Source: an uncultured Acetatifactor sp. (GTDB taxonomy: Bacteria; Bacillota; Clostridia; Lachnospirales; Lachnospiraceae). Taken from it: a DNA stretch of 35,527 nt. The stretch lies in NCBI GenBank assembly GCA_948896875.1, contig CAQUWW010000021.1, forward strand, positions 1 to 35,527, read 5' to 3'. The position numbers and the translations under genes were made by a program. The notes below the pieces were generated by a model that was given only the letters and a program-made list of their open reading frames with translations, was not told where the DNA came from and did no database searches. Of the stretch, positions 17,793 through 25,216 are shown in pieces (within the stretch, counting starts at the first letter, position 1; each line of letters starts with the position of its first letter).

Positions 17793-18706
17793 CCTTCCTC
17801 ACCCACCTTGCTTACAAAAATGTCATTCAGAGACGGTTCATAACTGCCGAACTTCTCTACTTCCACATCGGACCGCACCAGTCTCTCCATAAAATCTTTT
17901 CTGTCCGTACCTTCTCTCAGCTCCAGAATCAGGAACTCTTTCTTCCGCCCGGAGATGCTCACCAACTCTCCCCATTCCTTCTCTGTCTTTTCCGCCAGCG
18001 CTTCCAGTGAATCGTCCTGCGTGGCCAGTATCAGTCGATTTCTGCCATACTCTCTCTTGATTTCTTTCAGTTCTCCTGCCAATACCACCTGACCATGATC
18101 GATAATAGCGATATTGTCACAGAATTCTTCCACATAGCTCATCTGATGACTGGAAAATATCACAAGCCTGTTATCGGCGATCAGCTCGTTCACAACGTCC
18201 TTCAGAATCTGAGAATTCACAGGGTCCAGTCCGCTGAAAGGTTCGTCCAGAATCACGATCTCCGGGTTACATACCAGCGTGGCCGCAAGCTGTACTTTCT
18301 GCTGATTTCCTTTGGAAAGTGTCTCCAGCTTGCGATCGGCATATTCCGAAACCTCCAGTCTCTCAAGCCATTTTGCCGCGCTGCCTTTCGCTTCCGCGGT
18401 TTTCATTCCCCGCAATGTCGCCAGATATATCATCTGGTCCATAACCGTCCTCTTGGGATACAAGCCTCTCTCCTCCGGCAAATACCCAATCTGGTGTTTT
18501 GCAGGATTGAATTTTCTGCCATCTAGCAGAATTTCCCCTTTGTCCGCATGGAACACATCCATCAATATACGGATTGTAGTGGTCTTGCCCGCACCGTTTC
18601 TGCCCAACAGTCCCAGTGCCTTACCGCTGACCACCTGAAAATTTACACCGTGAAGCACTTCCTTTTCTCCGAAACTTTTTCGGATATCCTTGACTTCCAG
18701 TCTCAT
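17789..18706 (-). CDS. ABC exporter ATPase, NatA-like
   Basis: A 305-residue ATP-binding subunit with Walker A GRNGAGKTT, the signature LSKGNQQKVQLAA (the SKGNQQK form is typical of the NatA group), Walker B EIVILDEPFSGLDP and the switch His in FSSHQMSYVEE. A C-terminal ~75-residue extension is common in this group. A GGGAGGAG site precedes the ATG. It lies between the PadR gene (51-base gap) and its permease, forming a regulator-ATPase-permease operon. Confidence 0.94.
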   Translation of the reverse strand: MRLEVKDIRKSFGEKEVLHGVNFQVVSGKALGLLGRNGAGKTTTIRILMDVFHADKGEILLDGRKFNPAKHQIGYLPEERGLYPKRTVMDQMIYLATLRGMKTAEAKGSAAKWLERLEVSEYADRKLETLSKGNQQKVQLAATLVCNPEIVILDEPFSGLDPVNSQILKDVVNELIADNRLVIFSSHQMSYVEEFCDNIAIIDHGQVVLAGELKEIKREYGRNRLILATQDDSLEALAEKTEKEWGELVSISGRKKEFLILELREGTDRKDFMERLVRSDVEVEKFGSYEPSLNDIFVSKVGEEG

Positions 18707-18757
18707 CTTACTCCTCCCGCCGGTCGATTCTGTAATGTTTTCTGACCAGGCATATTT

Positions 18758-19117
18758 TCATTCTTTTTCCACAGAAAGTATATCCTGTACCGTTGATACC
18801 CCCCCTGTCAGCACTTTGCGCCCGTCCGCCAGCTGCTTTTCCAGCCGCTCCGTCTCCTCCTGCACCAGCTTTCTGCCAGTGTCCGAGAGCTGATAGGTCT
18901 TCCGTTCATGCCCGGACAGCACCATGATCACACCGTCCGCAGTCAGTCTGCCAACCATAGTATACAAAGTACCGGTTCCCAGCATAATCCGTCCGTTGGT
19001 CAGAGTGTTTACATACTGCATAATGGCATACCCATGTCTCGGACATGTCACCGCCAGAAGTGTGTAATAAATGGTTTCCGTCATGGGAATATACTTTTTC
19101 CGCAGGGCATCTTCCAA
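18758..19117 (-). CDS. PadR-family transcriptional regulator
   Basis: A 119-residue winged-helix repressor of the PadR type: MTETIYYTLLAV, then HGYAIMQYV, LGTGTLYTMVGRL and RKTYQLSDTGRKLV, followed by a C-terminal dimerisation helix. I place the start at a TTG (19117) because a perfect AGGAGG lies exactly seven bases upstream (19125-19130). The longer frame to 19174 has no such site and runs into the structured leader. It should repress its own operon and the downstream NatAB-like exporter in response to a ligand. Confidence 0.9.
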   Translation of the reverse strand: MEDALRKKYIPMTETIYYTLLAVTCPRHGYAIMQYVNTLTNGRIMLGTGTLYTMVGRLTADGVIMVLSGHERKTYQLSDTGRKLVQEETERLEKQLADGRKVLTGGVSTVQDILSVEKE

Positions 19118-19146
19118 TTTCTTCCCTCCTTTCTTATTATAGTTCC

Positions 19147-19244
19147 GCGTCTGCCCCGCCCGGCACCCGGACATTGGCAGAGAATTTCCGGCCGCGAAAG
19201 GAATGCGTCCGTAAATCCTCTGGGGTGCCGTGCGGGACAGACGC
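19147..19244 (-). ncRNA. structured leader of the padR operon (22-bp imperfect inverted repeat)
   Basis: Positions 19147-19168 and 19223-19244 form an inverted repeat with a 54-base spacer. Read as minus-strand RNA, 21 of 22 positions pair, counting one G-U wobble, with one A-G mismatch. Read as plus-strand RNA there are two mismatches, so the structure is better on the transcribed strand. The spacer can form further short stems. The 3' arm ends about 17 bases before the padR ribosome binding site. I do not recognise a known riboswitch. Confidence 0.5.
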
Positions 19245-19297
19245 TGTTTTTATATAGCCCTTGACATTTCTTAGCCGGACTTTTTATTATTTTCTCT

Positions 19298-19320
19298 ATG
19301 TCGTTTCTCGACATGTCGAG
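19298..19320. promoter_or_regulatory. PadR-like operator
   Basis: ATGTCG, five bases, then CGACAT (19298-19314) overlaps a perfect 14-bp palindrome CTCGACATGTCGAG (19307-19320). The ATGT-N9-ACAT arrangement is close to the ATGT-N8-ACAT operators known for PadR/LmrR proteins. It begins a few bases downstream of the predicted transcription start of the padR operon, a position suited to autorepression. Confidence 0.6.
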
Positions 19321-19329
19321 GGCAAATAT

Positions 19330-19358
19330 AATGTAACACAAAAAAGCCTCTCTGTCAA
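19330..19358 (-). promoter_or_regulatory. promoter of the padR-natAB operon, overlapping the upstream terminator
   Basis: On the minus strand a perfect TTGACA (19353-19358), a 17-base spacer and TACATT (19330-19335) predict transcription from about 19323. The -35 lies inside the terminator hairpin of the upstream phosphatase gene. The operator follows immediately and the leader to padR would be about 200 bases. Confidence 0.55.
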
Positions 19359-19386
19359 CGGAAATATTCCGTGCCGGAAAGGCTTT
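19340..19386 (-). terminator. terminator of the histidine phosphatase gene
   Basis: On the minus strand AAAGCCT pairs with AGGCTTT. Inside is a second short stem (ACGGAA with TTCCGT), and a run of T residues follows. It begins about ten bases after the stop codon at 19396. Confidence 0.7.
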
Positions 19387-19395
19387 GTCATAAAG

Positions 19396-20130
19396 TTAAT
19401 CATGCCGTTCTTCTTCGCCCTCAAAAGTTTCACAGAATCTTGCGGCGAAAGAGGGTTCCTCCCCTCCCGCATACAGATGAGAGATATCCCCGAAAGCGCT
19501 TACCCGGAAAGCGGCCCTGCCTTCTCTGCGTTCTTCCGTATAAACTGTGGTAACCGAAGATGGCGCCGCACAGGTGTGATGCCAGAGTATCATAGGAGAG
19601 ACATTCATCAGCCTGCTCAGCAATACACATTCCAGTCCAAAATGACAGAAAAACACCAAAGTATCTCGATTGGGTCTCTCCACCCTGTACAAATTTCCCT
19701 CTCGAACATAGCCATGTTCCGCCAGCAGTGCATCGAAACTCTCAATCACTTTCCCATAAACCTCACCCACATTGCCGGCTCGCATGATGTCCGTATTCGC
19801 CCATCCGTCCCGCATAAAATATGTCTCTTCCGCCGTCCAGTCCTCCGGCAGCCAGTCCCAGGCAAGGGTCATCCTTCTTCCCTTCACGTCCGGACGGTTA
19901 ATCCGGGGCGGAAACTCCTGCAGCCAGTCATATTCCCGGGCTGTCCGATTCATTTTCCGCAGCGTAAGCGAAGCGGTATCCTTCGCCCGTCCCAGAGGAG
20001 AGACATAAAATTCTGCCACATCCAGCTTCGAAATCCTGTCGGCCAACAGTTCGGCCTCCCGCCATCCCCTCTCCGTCAAAGAATCTTTCTCATAATCCGG
20101 ATCTCCATGCCTTATTATCAAAAGTCTCAT
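19396..20130 (-). CDS. histidine phosphatase (phosphoglycerate-mutase-like) family protein
   Basis: A 244-residue member of the histidine phosphatase superfamily. The nucleophile motif LLIIRHGDPDY (His8) is at the N-terminus and the second catalytic His appears in FFCHFGLE. It is longer than a minimal member, with an aromatic segment (LAWDWLPEDWTAEETYF) in the middle. The substrate is unknown. The start at 20130 has GGAGGAG just upstream; the longer frame to 20253 would overlap the ZIP gene. It is 50 bases downstream of that gene and may be co-transcribed with it. Confidence 0.88.
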   Translation of the reverse strand: MRLLIIRHGDPDYEKDSLTERGWREAELLADRISKLDVAEFYVSPLGRAKDTASLTLRKMNRTAREYDWLQEFPPRINRPDVKGRRMTLAWDWLPEDWTAEETYFMRDGWANTDIMRAGNVGEVYGKVIESFDALLAEHGYVREGNLYRVERPNRDTLVFFCHFGLECVLLSRLMNVSPMILWHHTCAAPSSVTTVYTEERREGRAAFRVSAFGDISHLYAGGEEPSFAARFCETFEGEEERHD

Positions 20131-20180
20131 TCTCTCCTCCGTATCCTGGCCACAATCCTGTCTGTCCTTCACAAACGCTC

Positions 20181-20957
20181 TCACACGGCCACATCCAGAA
20201 CCATCATCAGCACAAACCCCACGGCGGCTCCGATGGTCCCCGCCCTGGTACATTCCGCAGTCTGCGCTTCCGGAATCAGTTCATTCACCACCACATAAAT
20301 CATTGCCCCCGCCGCAAAAGCAAGCAAAAGGGGCAATATTCGCACCACCTGCTCCGCCAGTAATACTGTCATCCCGGCTCCCACAGGTTCTACCACACCT
20401 GACAATACCCCATACCAGAATGCCTTCCCCCTGGATACTCCCGTGCTGTGAAGAGGCATGGAGATAATGGCACCTTCCGGAAAGTTCTGAATGGCAATCC
20501 CTATGGCCAGCGCCAGCGCACCCACCAGAGTCATCCCGGTATCTTCCAGAAGCGCACCTGCCAGCGCCACTCCCACCGCCATGCCTTCCGGCAGATTATG
20601 CAGCGTCACCGCAAGCACCAGCATAGTCACCCTTTGAAAGCCGGCCTGCTTCCTCTCCCGGGTCTGATCGGTTCTCCTTCGCAGATAAGGCACCACCCAG
20701 TCAAGCAATAGCAGAAACCCGACTCCGGACAAAAATCCTGCCGCGGCGGAAAACCATGCTGTTTTGCCTCTCGCCTTCTCCATTTCAATGGCCGGAATTA
20801 AAAGCGACCACACGGAAGCCGCAATCATGACTCCCGAGGCAAATCCCAACAGGAATTTCTCCAGTCTCCGGTTCATCTTCTCCTTCAGGAAAAATACCAT
20901 AGCTGCTCCCAGCGAGGTTCCAACAAAGGGGAGTGTCAATATTCCAAATTCTTCCAT
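20181..20957 (-). CDS. ZIP-family metal transporter
   Basis: A 258-residue membrane protein of the ZIP (ZupT/GufA-like) family with about eight helices. The two metal-site motifs are HNLPEGMAVG (His120, Glu124) and QNFPEGAI (Asn158, Glu161), both intact. A charged cytosolic loop (RRRTDQTRERK) lies between helices 3 and 4. ZIP proteins usually import zinc or iron, and direction and metal cannot be proven here. The start at 20957 has AGGTGAG upstream; the longer frame to 20990 has no such site. It is next to a zinc/cadmium-type P1B-ATPase, so the block seems to balance metal uptake and efflux. Confidence 0.9.
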   Translation of the reverse strand: MEEFGILTLPFVGTSLGAAMVFFLKEKMNRRLEKFLLGFASGVMIAASVWSLLIPAIEMEKARGKTAWFSAAAGFLSGVGFLLLLDWVVPYLRRRTDQTRERKQAGFQRVTMLVLAVTLHNLPEGMAVGVALAGALLEDTGMTLVGALALAIGIAIQNFPEGAIISMPLHSTGVSRGKAFWYGVLSGVVEPVGAGMTVLLAEQVVRILPLLLAFAAGAMIYVVVNELIPEAQTAECTRAGTIGAAVGFVLMMVLDVAV

Positions 20958-21055
20958 CCTAAACTCACCTGCCGCAATGCGCGTTTTCATGAATCATCTT
21001 ATGTGCTCACGCATGTTTAAAATGCAGAATTGGAACAGGATTTTTATCATGTATC

Positions 21056-21084
21056 ATTATAAAGGTTCTCTTCTGATCAGGCAA
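21056..21084 (-). promoter_or_regulatory. promoter of the ZIP gene inside the end of the ATPase gene
   Basis: On the minus strand TTGCCT (21079-21084), a 17-base spacer and a perfect TATAAT (21056-21061) lie at the very end of the P-type ATPase gene. Transcription would start about 90 bases before the ZIP ATG, so ZIP could be expressed separately from the efflux pump. Confidence 0.5.
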
Positions 21085-23023
21085 GTTCTTTTTTCACCTT
21101 CAGACATCTGATTGCATTCAGCACTGCCAGCACCATGACGCCTACGTCGGCAAAAATAGCAATCCACATATTGGCAATTCCCACTGCCCCCAGTGCCAGA
21201 CATACCGCCTTGACCGCAAGGGCAAACACAATATTCTCATAGACAATCCGGAGACATTTTCTGGAAATCCGCATGGCAAGGGCCAGTTTCATAGGATTGT
21301 CGTCCATGAGTACAATATCGGCCGCCTCGATGGCCGCATCCGATCCCAGCGCACCCATGGCCACACCGATATCCGCCCTGGAGAGCACCGGCGCGTCATT
21401 GATGCCATCCCCCACAAAGGCCAGCATCTCTTTGGGCGATTTCTGTGTCAGCAGCTCCTCCACCGCATTTACTTTATCTCCCGGCAGCAATTCGCTCTTT
21501 ACTTCGTCCAGCTTCAGCTGGGCCGCCACACGCTCCGCCACGGCATGGCTGTCTCCGGTAAGCATAACCGTCTTTCGGACTCCTTCGGCTTTCAGTGCGG
21601 CAATCGCTTCTGCCGACTGGTCTTTTACCACATCGGAAATCAGAATACAGCCCGCATACCCGCCGTCCACTGCCACGTGAACTATGGTCCCCGTATTCTT
21701 TCTCTCCCTGGTATTCTCTGCGGCTGCCTGGGACAGTCCCAGCTTCTCCATCAATCTACCGTTACCGGCGGCTACCTTTTTGCCGTCGACCACGGCAAGG
21801 ACGCCATGTCCGCCGATCTCCTCCACATCCGAAACTCTGGAAGCATGAATTTCACTGCCATATGCTTCCCTCAGGCTTTTGCTGATGGGATGGCTGGAAT
21901 AACTTTCCGCGCAGGCCGCCAGCTCCAGAAGCAGGTTCCCGGCATTCTCGCCCACAGAATCTACAAATGCGGGAGCCGCACAGACTTCCGTCACCTGGAA
22001 GACACCCCTGGTCAGGGTTCCGGTCTTATCGAACACCACATATTTTGTACGGGCCAACGCTTCCAGATAGTTGGAGCCCTTCACCAGAATTCCGCAGGAG
22101 GACGCCCCTCCGATCCCGCCGAAAAAGCTGAGCGGAATAGAAATCACCAACGCGCAGGGACAGCTGATCACCAGGAAAGTCAACGCCCTGATCACCCAGG
22201 TGTTCCAGTTGGCCGGATTCCCCATAAGTAAATTGATCACAGAGGGGAGAACTGCCAAAGCCAGCGCACTATAGCATACCGCAGGCGTATAGTATCTGGC
22301 AAACTTAGTGATAAAATTCTCCGTACGAGCCTTCTTCATACTGGAATTCTCCACCAGGTCCAAAATTTTTGAAACTGTAGACTCACCGAATTCTTTGGTG
22401 GTTCTGATTTTCAGCAGACCGGACAGATTCACACAGCCGCTGATCACCTCTTCTCCCAGACCGGCATCCCTGGGGACGCTCTCCCCCGTAAGCGCACTGG
22501 TATTCAATGTGGAATTTCCCTCCACAATCACACCGTCTATGGGAATCTTCTCCCCGGGCTGCACAATGATAACAGTCCCCACTTCCACATCATCCGGGTC
22601 CACCTGCATCAGCTTCCCGCTCTCGTCCTCCACATTGGCATAATCCGGACGAATGTCCATGAGCGCGCTGATATTCCGGCGGCTCTTTCCCACCGCCACC
22701 GCCTGGAACAATTCTCCAATCTGGTAAAACAGCATTACCGCCACGCCCTCGGCAAACTCTCCTTCCATCCCGTTCGCCTCGTTGTATACCCCCAGAAGCA
22801 TGGCTCCCACCGTGGCCACCGCCATCAGAAAATTCTCATCGAAAACTTCTCCATGCGCAATTCCCAGTGCCGCCTTGCGGAGGATGTCATAGCCGATGAT
22901 AAAATAAGGAATCAGATACAGTGCGAATCTCAGATACCCCTGAACCGGCACAAACTGCAGAACGACCATAACCACCGCCGCAATGATGATACGATATAAT
23001 ACTTTTTTCTGTTTCTTTGTCAT
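21077..23023 (-). CDS. P1B-type heavy-metal-transporting ATPase (zinc/cadmium/lead type)
   Basis: A 648-residue metal efflux ATPase. It shows the actuator motif LTGES, the membrane metal site CPC (Cys288-Pro-Cys290, SCPCALVISIP), the phosphorylation site DKTGTLT (Asp332), the HP motif SSHPISKS and the hinge GDGINDAP. The last helices contain IFADVGVMVLAVLNA, the Asp-containing segment typical of the Zn/Cd/Pb group. It has no N-terminal metal-binding domain; that domain is encoded by the separate gene just upstream. The start at 23023 has GGAGG five bases before the ATG. The longer frame to 23110 overlaps the upstream gene. Confidence 0.94.
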   Translation of the reverse strand: MTKKQKKVLYRIIIAAVVMVVLQFVPVQGYLRFALYLIPYFIIGYDILRKAALGIAHGEVFDENFLMAVATVGAMLLGVYNEANGMEGEFAEGVAVMLFYQIGELFQAVAVGKSRRNISALMDIRPDYANVEDESGKLMQVDPDDVEVGTVIIVQPGEKIPIDGVIVEGNSTLNTSALTGESVPRDAGLGEEVISGCVNLSGLLKIRTTKEFGESTVSKILDLVENSSMKKARTENFITKFARYYTPAVCYSALALAVLPSVINLLMGNPANWNTWVIRALTFLVISCPCALVISIPLSFFGGIGGASSCGILVKGSNYLEALARTKYVVFDKTGTLTRGVFQVTEVCAAPAFVDSVGENAGNLLLELAACAESYSSHPISKSLREAYGSEIHASRVSDVEEIGGHGVLAVVDGKKVAAGNGRLMEKLGLSQAAAENTRERKNTGTIVHVAVDGGYAGCILISDVVKDQSAEAIAALKAEGVRKTVMLTGDSHAVAERVAAQLKLDEVKSELLPGDKVNAVEELLTQKSPKEMLAFVGDGINDAPVLSRADIGVAMGALGSDAAIEAADIVLMDDNPMKLALAMRISRKCLRIVYENIVFALAVKAVCLALGAVGIANMWIAIFADVGVMVLAVLNAIRCLKVKKELA

Positions 23024-23084
23024 GAGAGCCTCCATCCACATATATCCTGAAATTCTCACTTCGAAATCAGTCCGCCGGTCCGCA

Positions 23085-23306
23085 TCAATCCAGGAAGATT
23101 TCGCAGTCATCCTCCACCCTCTTACAGGCCTTACGCACCTGCTGCATTACCTTTCCGGTGTCCGCGCCTTCCTCAAATTCCACCTTCATCTTCTGTGTCA
23201 TAAAGCTTACCGTCACTTCCTGTACACCGTCCACCTTACCGGCTGCTTCCTCCATCTTCAATGCGCAATTTGCACAATCCACCTCGATTTTATAAGTTTT
23301 CTTCAT
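23085..23306 (-). CDS. stand-alone heavy-metal-associated (HMA) domain protein
   Basis: A 73-residue metallochaperone-like protein with a single ferredoxin-like HMA fold. The metal-binding motif is DCANCALK (Cys11 and Cys14), followed by VDGVQEVTVSF and a short acidic tail. It corresponds to the N-terminal domain normally fused to P1B-ATPases. It is 61 bases upstream of the ATPase gene in the same operon. It probably delivers metal to the pump or regulates it. A GGAGGGG site precedes the ATG. Confidence 0.93.
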   Translation of the reverse strand: MKKTYKIEVDCANCALKMEEAAGKVDGVQEVTVSFMTQKMKVEFEEGADTGKVMQQVRKACKRVEDDCEIFLD

Positions 23307-23337
23307 GATGCCCCTCCGTTATAATATTTTTTATTTT

Positions 23338-23359
23338 CATATGAATCATTGTTCATATG
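23338..23359. promoter_or_regulatory. ArsR/SmtB-like metal-responsive operator
   Basis: CATATGAA, six bases, then TTCATATG form a perfect inverted repeat directly after the -10 region of the HMA-ATPase promoter. The ATATGAA...TTCATAT form resembles sites of ArsR/SmtB-family zinc or cadmium repressors. No such regulator is encoded in the window, so it would act in trans. Confidence 0.6.
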
Positions 23360-23390
23360 TTTATATTACCACATTTCCCTGTGATGTCAA
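23360..23390 (-). promoter_or_regulatory. promoter of the HMA protein and metal ATPase operon
   Basis: A perfect minus-strand TTGACA (23385-23390) is followed by an AT-rich -10 region. The best choices are TAATAT after 16 bases (23363-23368) or TATAAA after 19 (23360-23365). The non-ideal spacing is common in metal-regulated promoters. The operator lies just downstream. Confidence 0.6.
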
Positions 23391-23452
23391 TACCCAAAAT
23401 CATTTCATTCTTCCCTGGTTGCATTACAGTAAATTCTGGCGGTCTGCAATAT

Positions 23453-23491
23453 AAAAGGGGCTGTCACACTAAGAATGAACAGCCCCTTTTT
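23453..23491 (-). terminator. terminator of the clpX-like gene
   Basis: AAAAGGGGCTGT and ACAGCCCCTTTT form a perfect 12-bp stem around a 14-base loop, seven bases after the stop codon at 23499. A and T runs on both sides make it potentially bidirectional, but only the minus-strand gene abuts it. Confidence 0.85.
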
Positions 23492-23498
23492 CATATTT

Positions 23499-25097
23499 TT
23501 AATTTTTCGAGCCTTCCTGCCCTGTCTGTTCTAAAGCCTTTGAAGTCTCCAGCAGCAGATTTCCCCGAATCTCAATCAACGGGCCTCCGGTCCCCTCGAT
23601 ATATTCTCTGGTGATGGTGACTTTACCGATATTATCGTCCTTGGGGATTTCATACATGATATCCAGCATGAATTCCTCTATAATGGAGCGCAGCGCCCTT
23701 GCGCCGGTCTCTCTCTTCATAGCCTTTTCCGCGATGGCTTCCAGTGCTTCCTCCGCAAATTCCAGCTTCACTTCATCCAGCTCCAGCAGCTTCTGATACT
23801 GCTTTAAGATCGCGTTCTTCGGCTCCTTTAAGATTTTGACCATCATCTCCGTACTCAGTCCCTGCAGCGTGCATACGATGGGCAGACGACCGATAAACTC
23901 CGGGATCATGCCGAATTTCCGGATATCTTCTACCGTCACTTTAGAAAGAATATTCTTGTCCTTATCGTACTTGTCCTTCAATTCGGAATTAAATCCGATA
24001 GACGCAGTCTTCGTCAGACGCTCCTTAATAATTTCCTCCAGATCCGGGAAGGCGCCTCCGCAGATAAACAAAATATTCCGCGTATTCACCGTAGCCAGCG
24101 GAACCATGGCGTTCTTGCTGTTGGCCCCCACGGGCACCTCCACTTCGGCTCCCTCCAGAAGCTTAAGCATTCCCTGCTGCACACTCTCTCCGCTCACATC
24201 CCGGGTGTTGGTATTCTTTTTCTTTGCAATCTTGTCAATCTCGTCTATAAAAATAATGCCCTGCTCGGCCTTCTCCACATCGTTGTCGGCAGCCGCCAGC
24301 AGTTTGGATACCACCGATTCGATATCGTCGCCGATATATCCCGCCTCCGTGAGAGAAGTGGCGTCTGCGATGGCGAGAGGCACATCCAGCAGTCTGGCCA
24401 GTGTCTTGACCAGATAGGTCTTGCCGCAGCCGGTAGGCCCTATCATCAATATATTGGACTTCTCTATCTCAATGTTATCCATAGTCCCTGTGGCAACCCT
24501 TTTGTAATGGTTGTAAACAGCGACGGAAATCACCTTTTTGGCATGATCCTGCCCCACCACATACTCATCCAGGCTGGCCTTTATCTTATGGGGCGCAGGA
24601 ATATTCCGGATATTCAGTGCCGGCTCCTGACTCTCCTGCTTCTTTTTCTTCTTCAGCTTCTGCTTGTTGGGGATTCCTCCGTCTCCCCGCAGGTCCGCCA
24701 GATTGACAAAGCTGATATTGGGAAATCCGCCCTGCTTTGTCAGCTGATCCAGTTCATTCTGAAACTGGGGATTGTTCAGCATTCCCTGATAATCAAACTG
24801 GCTGACTGTCTCCATGGTCTTGTGCATACAGTCATTGCAGATGCAGATATTGTTGGGCAGCTTAAACATCTTCCCCGCCTTGCTCTCCGGCCTGCGGCAG
24901 ATAAAGCAGACATCTTCGTAATCGCTGTTATCGCTCTTTCCCGCCTTCTTAGTGCTGGAAGCGTCCGTATGTCCTTCTGTCAGGTCCGTCTTCTTCTCCT
25001 CTCCGGTATGGTCCCCCTCCCCGGATTTCTCCTCAACAGACGCTTCCGCATCTGCTTTTTCTTTCACTTCTGCTTCTTCCTTTTCATCATATATCAC
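23499..25097 (-). CDS. clpX: ClpX-like AAA+ unfoldase, divergent form
   Basis: A 532-residue ClpX homologue, about 110 residues longer than usual. An acidic ~60-residue N-terminal extension precedes a four-Cys zinc domain (Cys64, Cys67, Cys87, Cys90). A long linker with a run of lysines (about 150-160) leads into the AAA+ core. The core has Walker A GPTGCGKT (about 219), pore loop GYIG, Walker B IIFIDEIDK and sensor 2 GARALRS. The IGF loop for ClpP docking is present (SIGFNSE). The GGRKH substrate loop of standard ClpX is missing; VPVGANSKNAM stands in its place. The start is a GTG with a GAGGAAG site. It may be a second ClpX with its own substrates rather than the housekeeping copy. Confidence 0.88.
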   Translation of the reverse strand: MIYDEKEEAEVKEKADAEASVEEKSGEGDHTGEEKKTDLTEGHTDASSTKKAGKSDNSDYEDVCFICRRPESKAGKMFKLPNNICICNDCMHKTMETVSQFDYQGMLNNPQFQNELDQLTKQGGFPNISFVNLADLRGDGGIPNKQKLKKKKKQESQEPALNIRNIPAPHKIKASLDEYVVGQDHAKKVISVAVYNHYKRVATGTMDNIEIEKSNILMIGPTGCGKTYLVKTLARLLDVPLAIADATSLTEAGYIGDDIESVVSKLLAAADNDVEKAEQGIIFIDEIDKIAKKKNTNTRDVSGESVQQGMLKLLEGAEVEVPVGANSKNAMVPLATVNTRNILFICGGAFPDLEEIIKERLTKTASIGFNSELKDKYDKDKNILSKVTVEDIRKFGMIPEFIGRLPIVCTLQGLSTEMMVKILKEPKNAILKQYQKLLELDEVKLEFAEEALEAIAEKAMKRETGARALRSIIEEFMLDIMYEIPKDDNIGKVTITREYIEGTGGPLIEIRGNLLLETSKALEQTGQEGSKN

Positions 25098-25178
25098 GAT
25101 TTTGCTTCCTCATTTCCATAAGTATGATGTTATGTGAATAAATCCGGTGTTCCTGCATTATTCCGGACTTCTGTCCCT

Positions 25179-25207
25179 AGTATACTTGAAAATATCGGTC
25201 AGCACAA
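25179..25207 (-). promoter_or_regulatory. promoter of the clpX-like gene
   Basis: On the minus strand TTGTGC (25202-25207), a 17-base spacer and TATACT (25179-25184) predict transcription starting about 75 bases before the GTG start. The -10 is good and the -35 weak. Confidence 0.55.
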
Positions 25208-25216
25208 GTGAACTTT

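Noticed and set aside
19147..19244. Inverted repeat as a plus-strand terminator (T-run at 19246-19250)
   Set aside because: No plus-strand gene ends nearby, and the arms pair with fewer mismatches on the minus strand.
19261..19290. Plus-strand TTGACA-N18-TATTAT promoter-like sequence
   Set aside because: No plus-strand gene follows. Transcription would run into the terminator hairpin and then antisense to the phosphatase gene. The minus-strand promoter, operator and leader explain the region better.
19261..20298. Long plus-strand open frame (345 codons) opposite the phosphatase
   Set aside because: It shows no domain. Its first part runs through the operator and terminator, and the minus-strand phosphatase has clear catalytic motifs and a good ribosome binding site.
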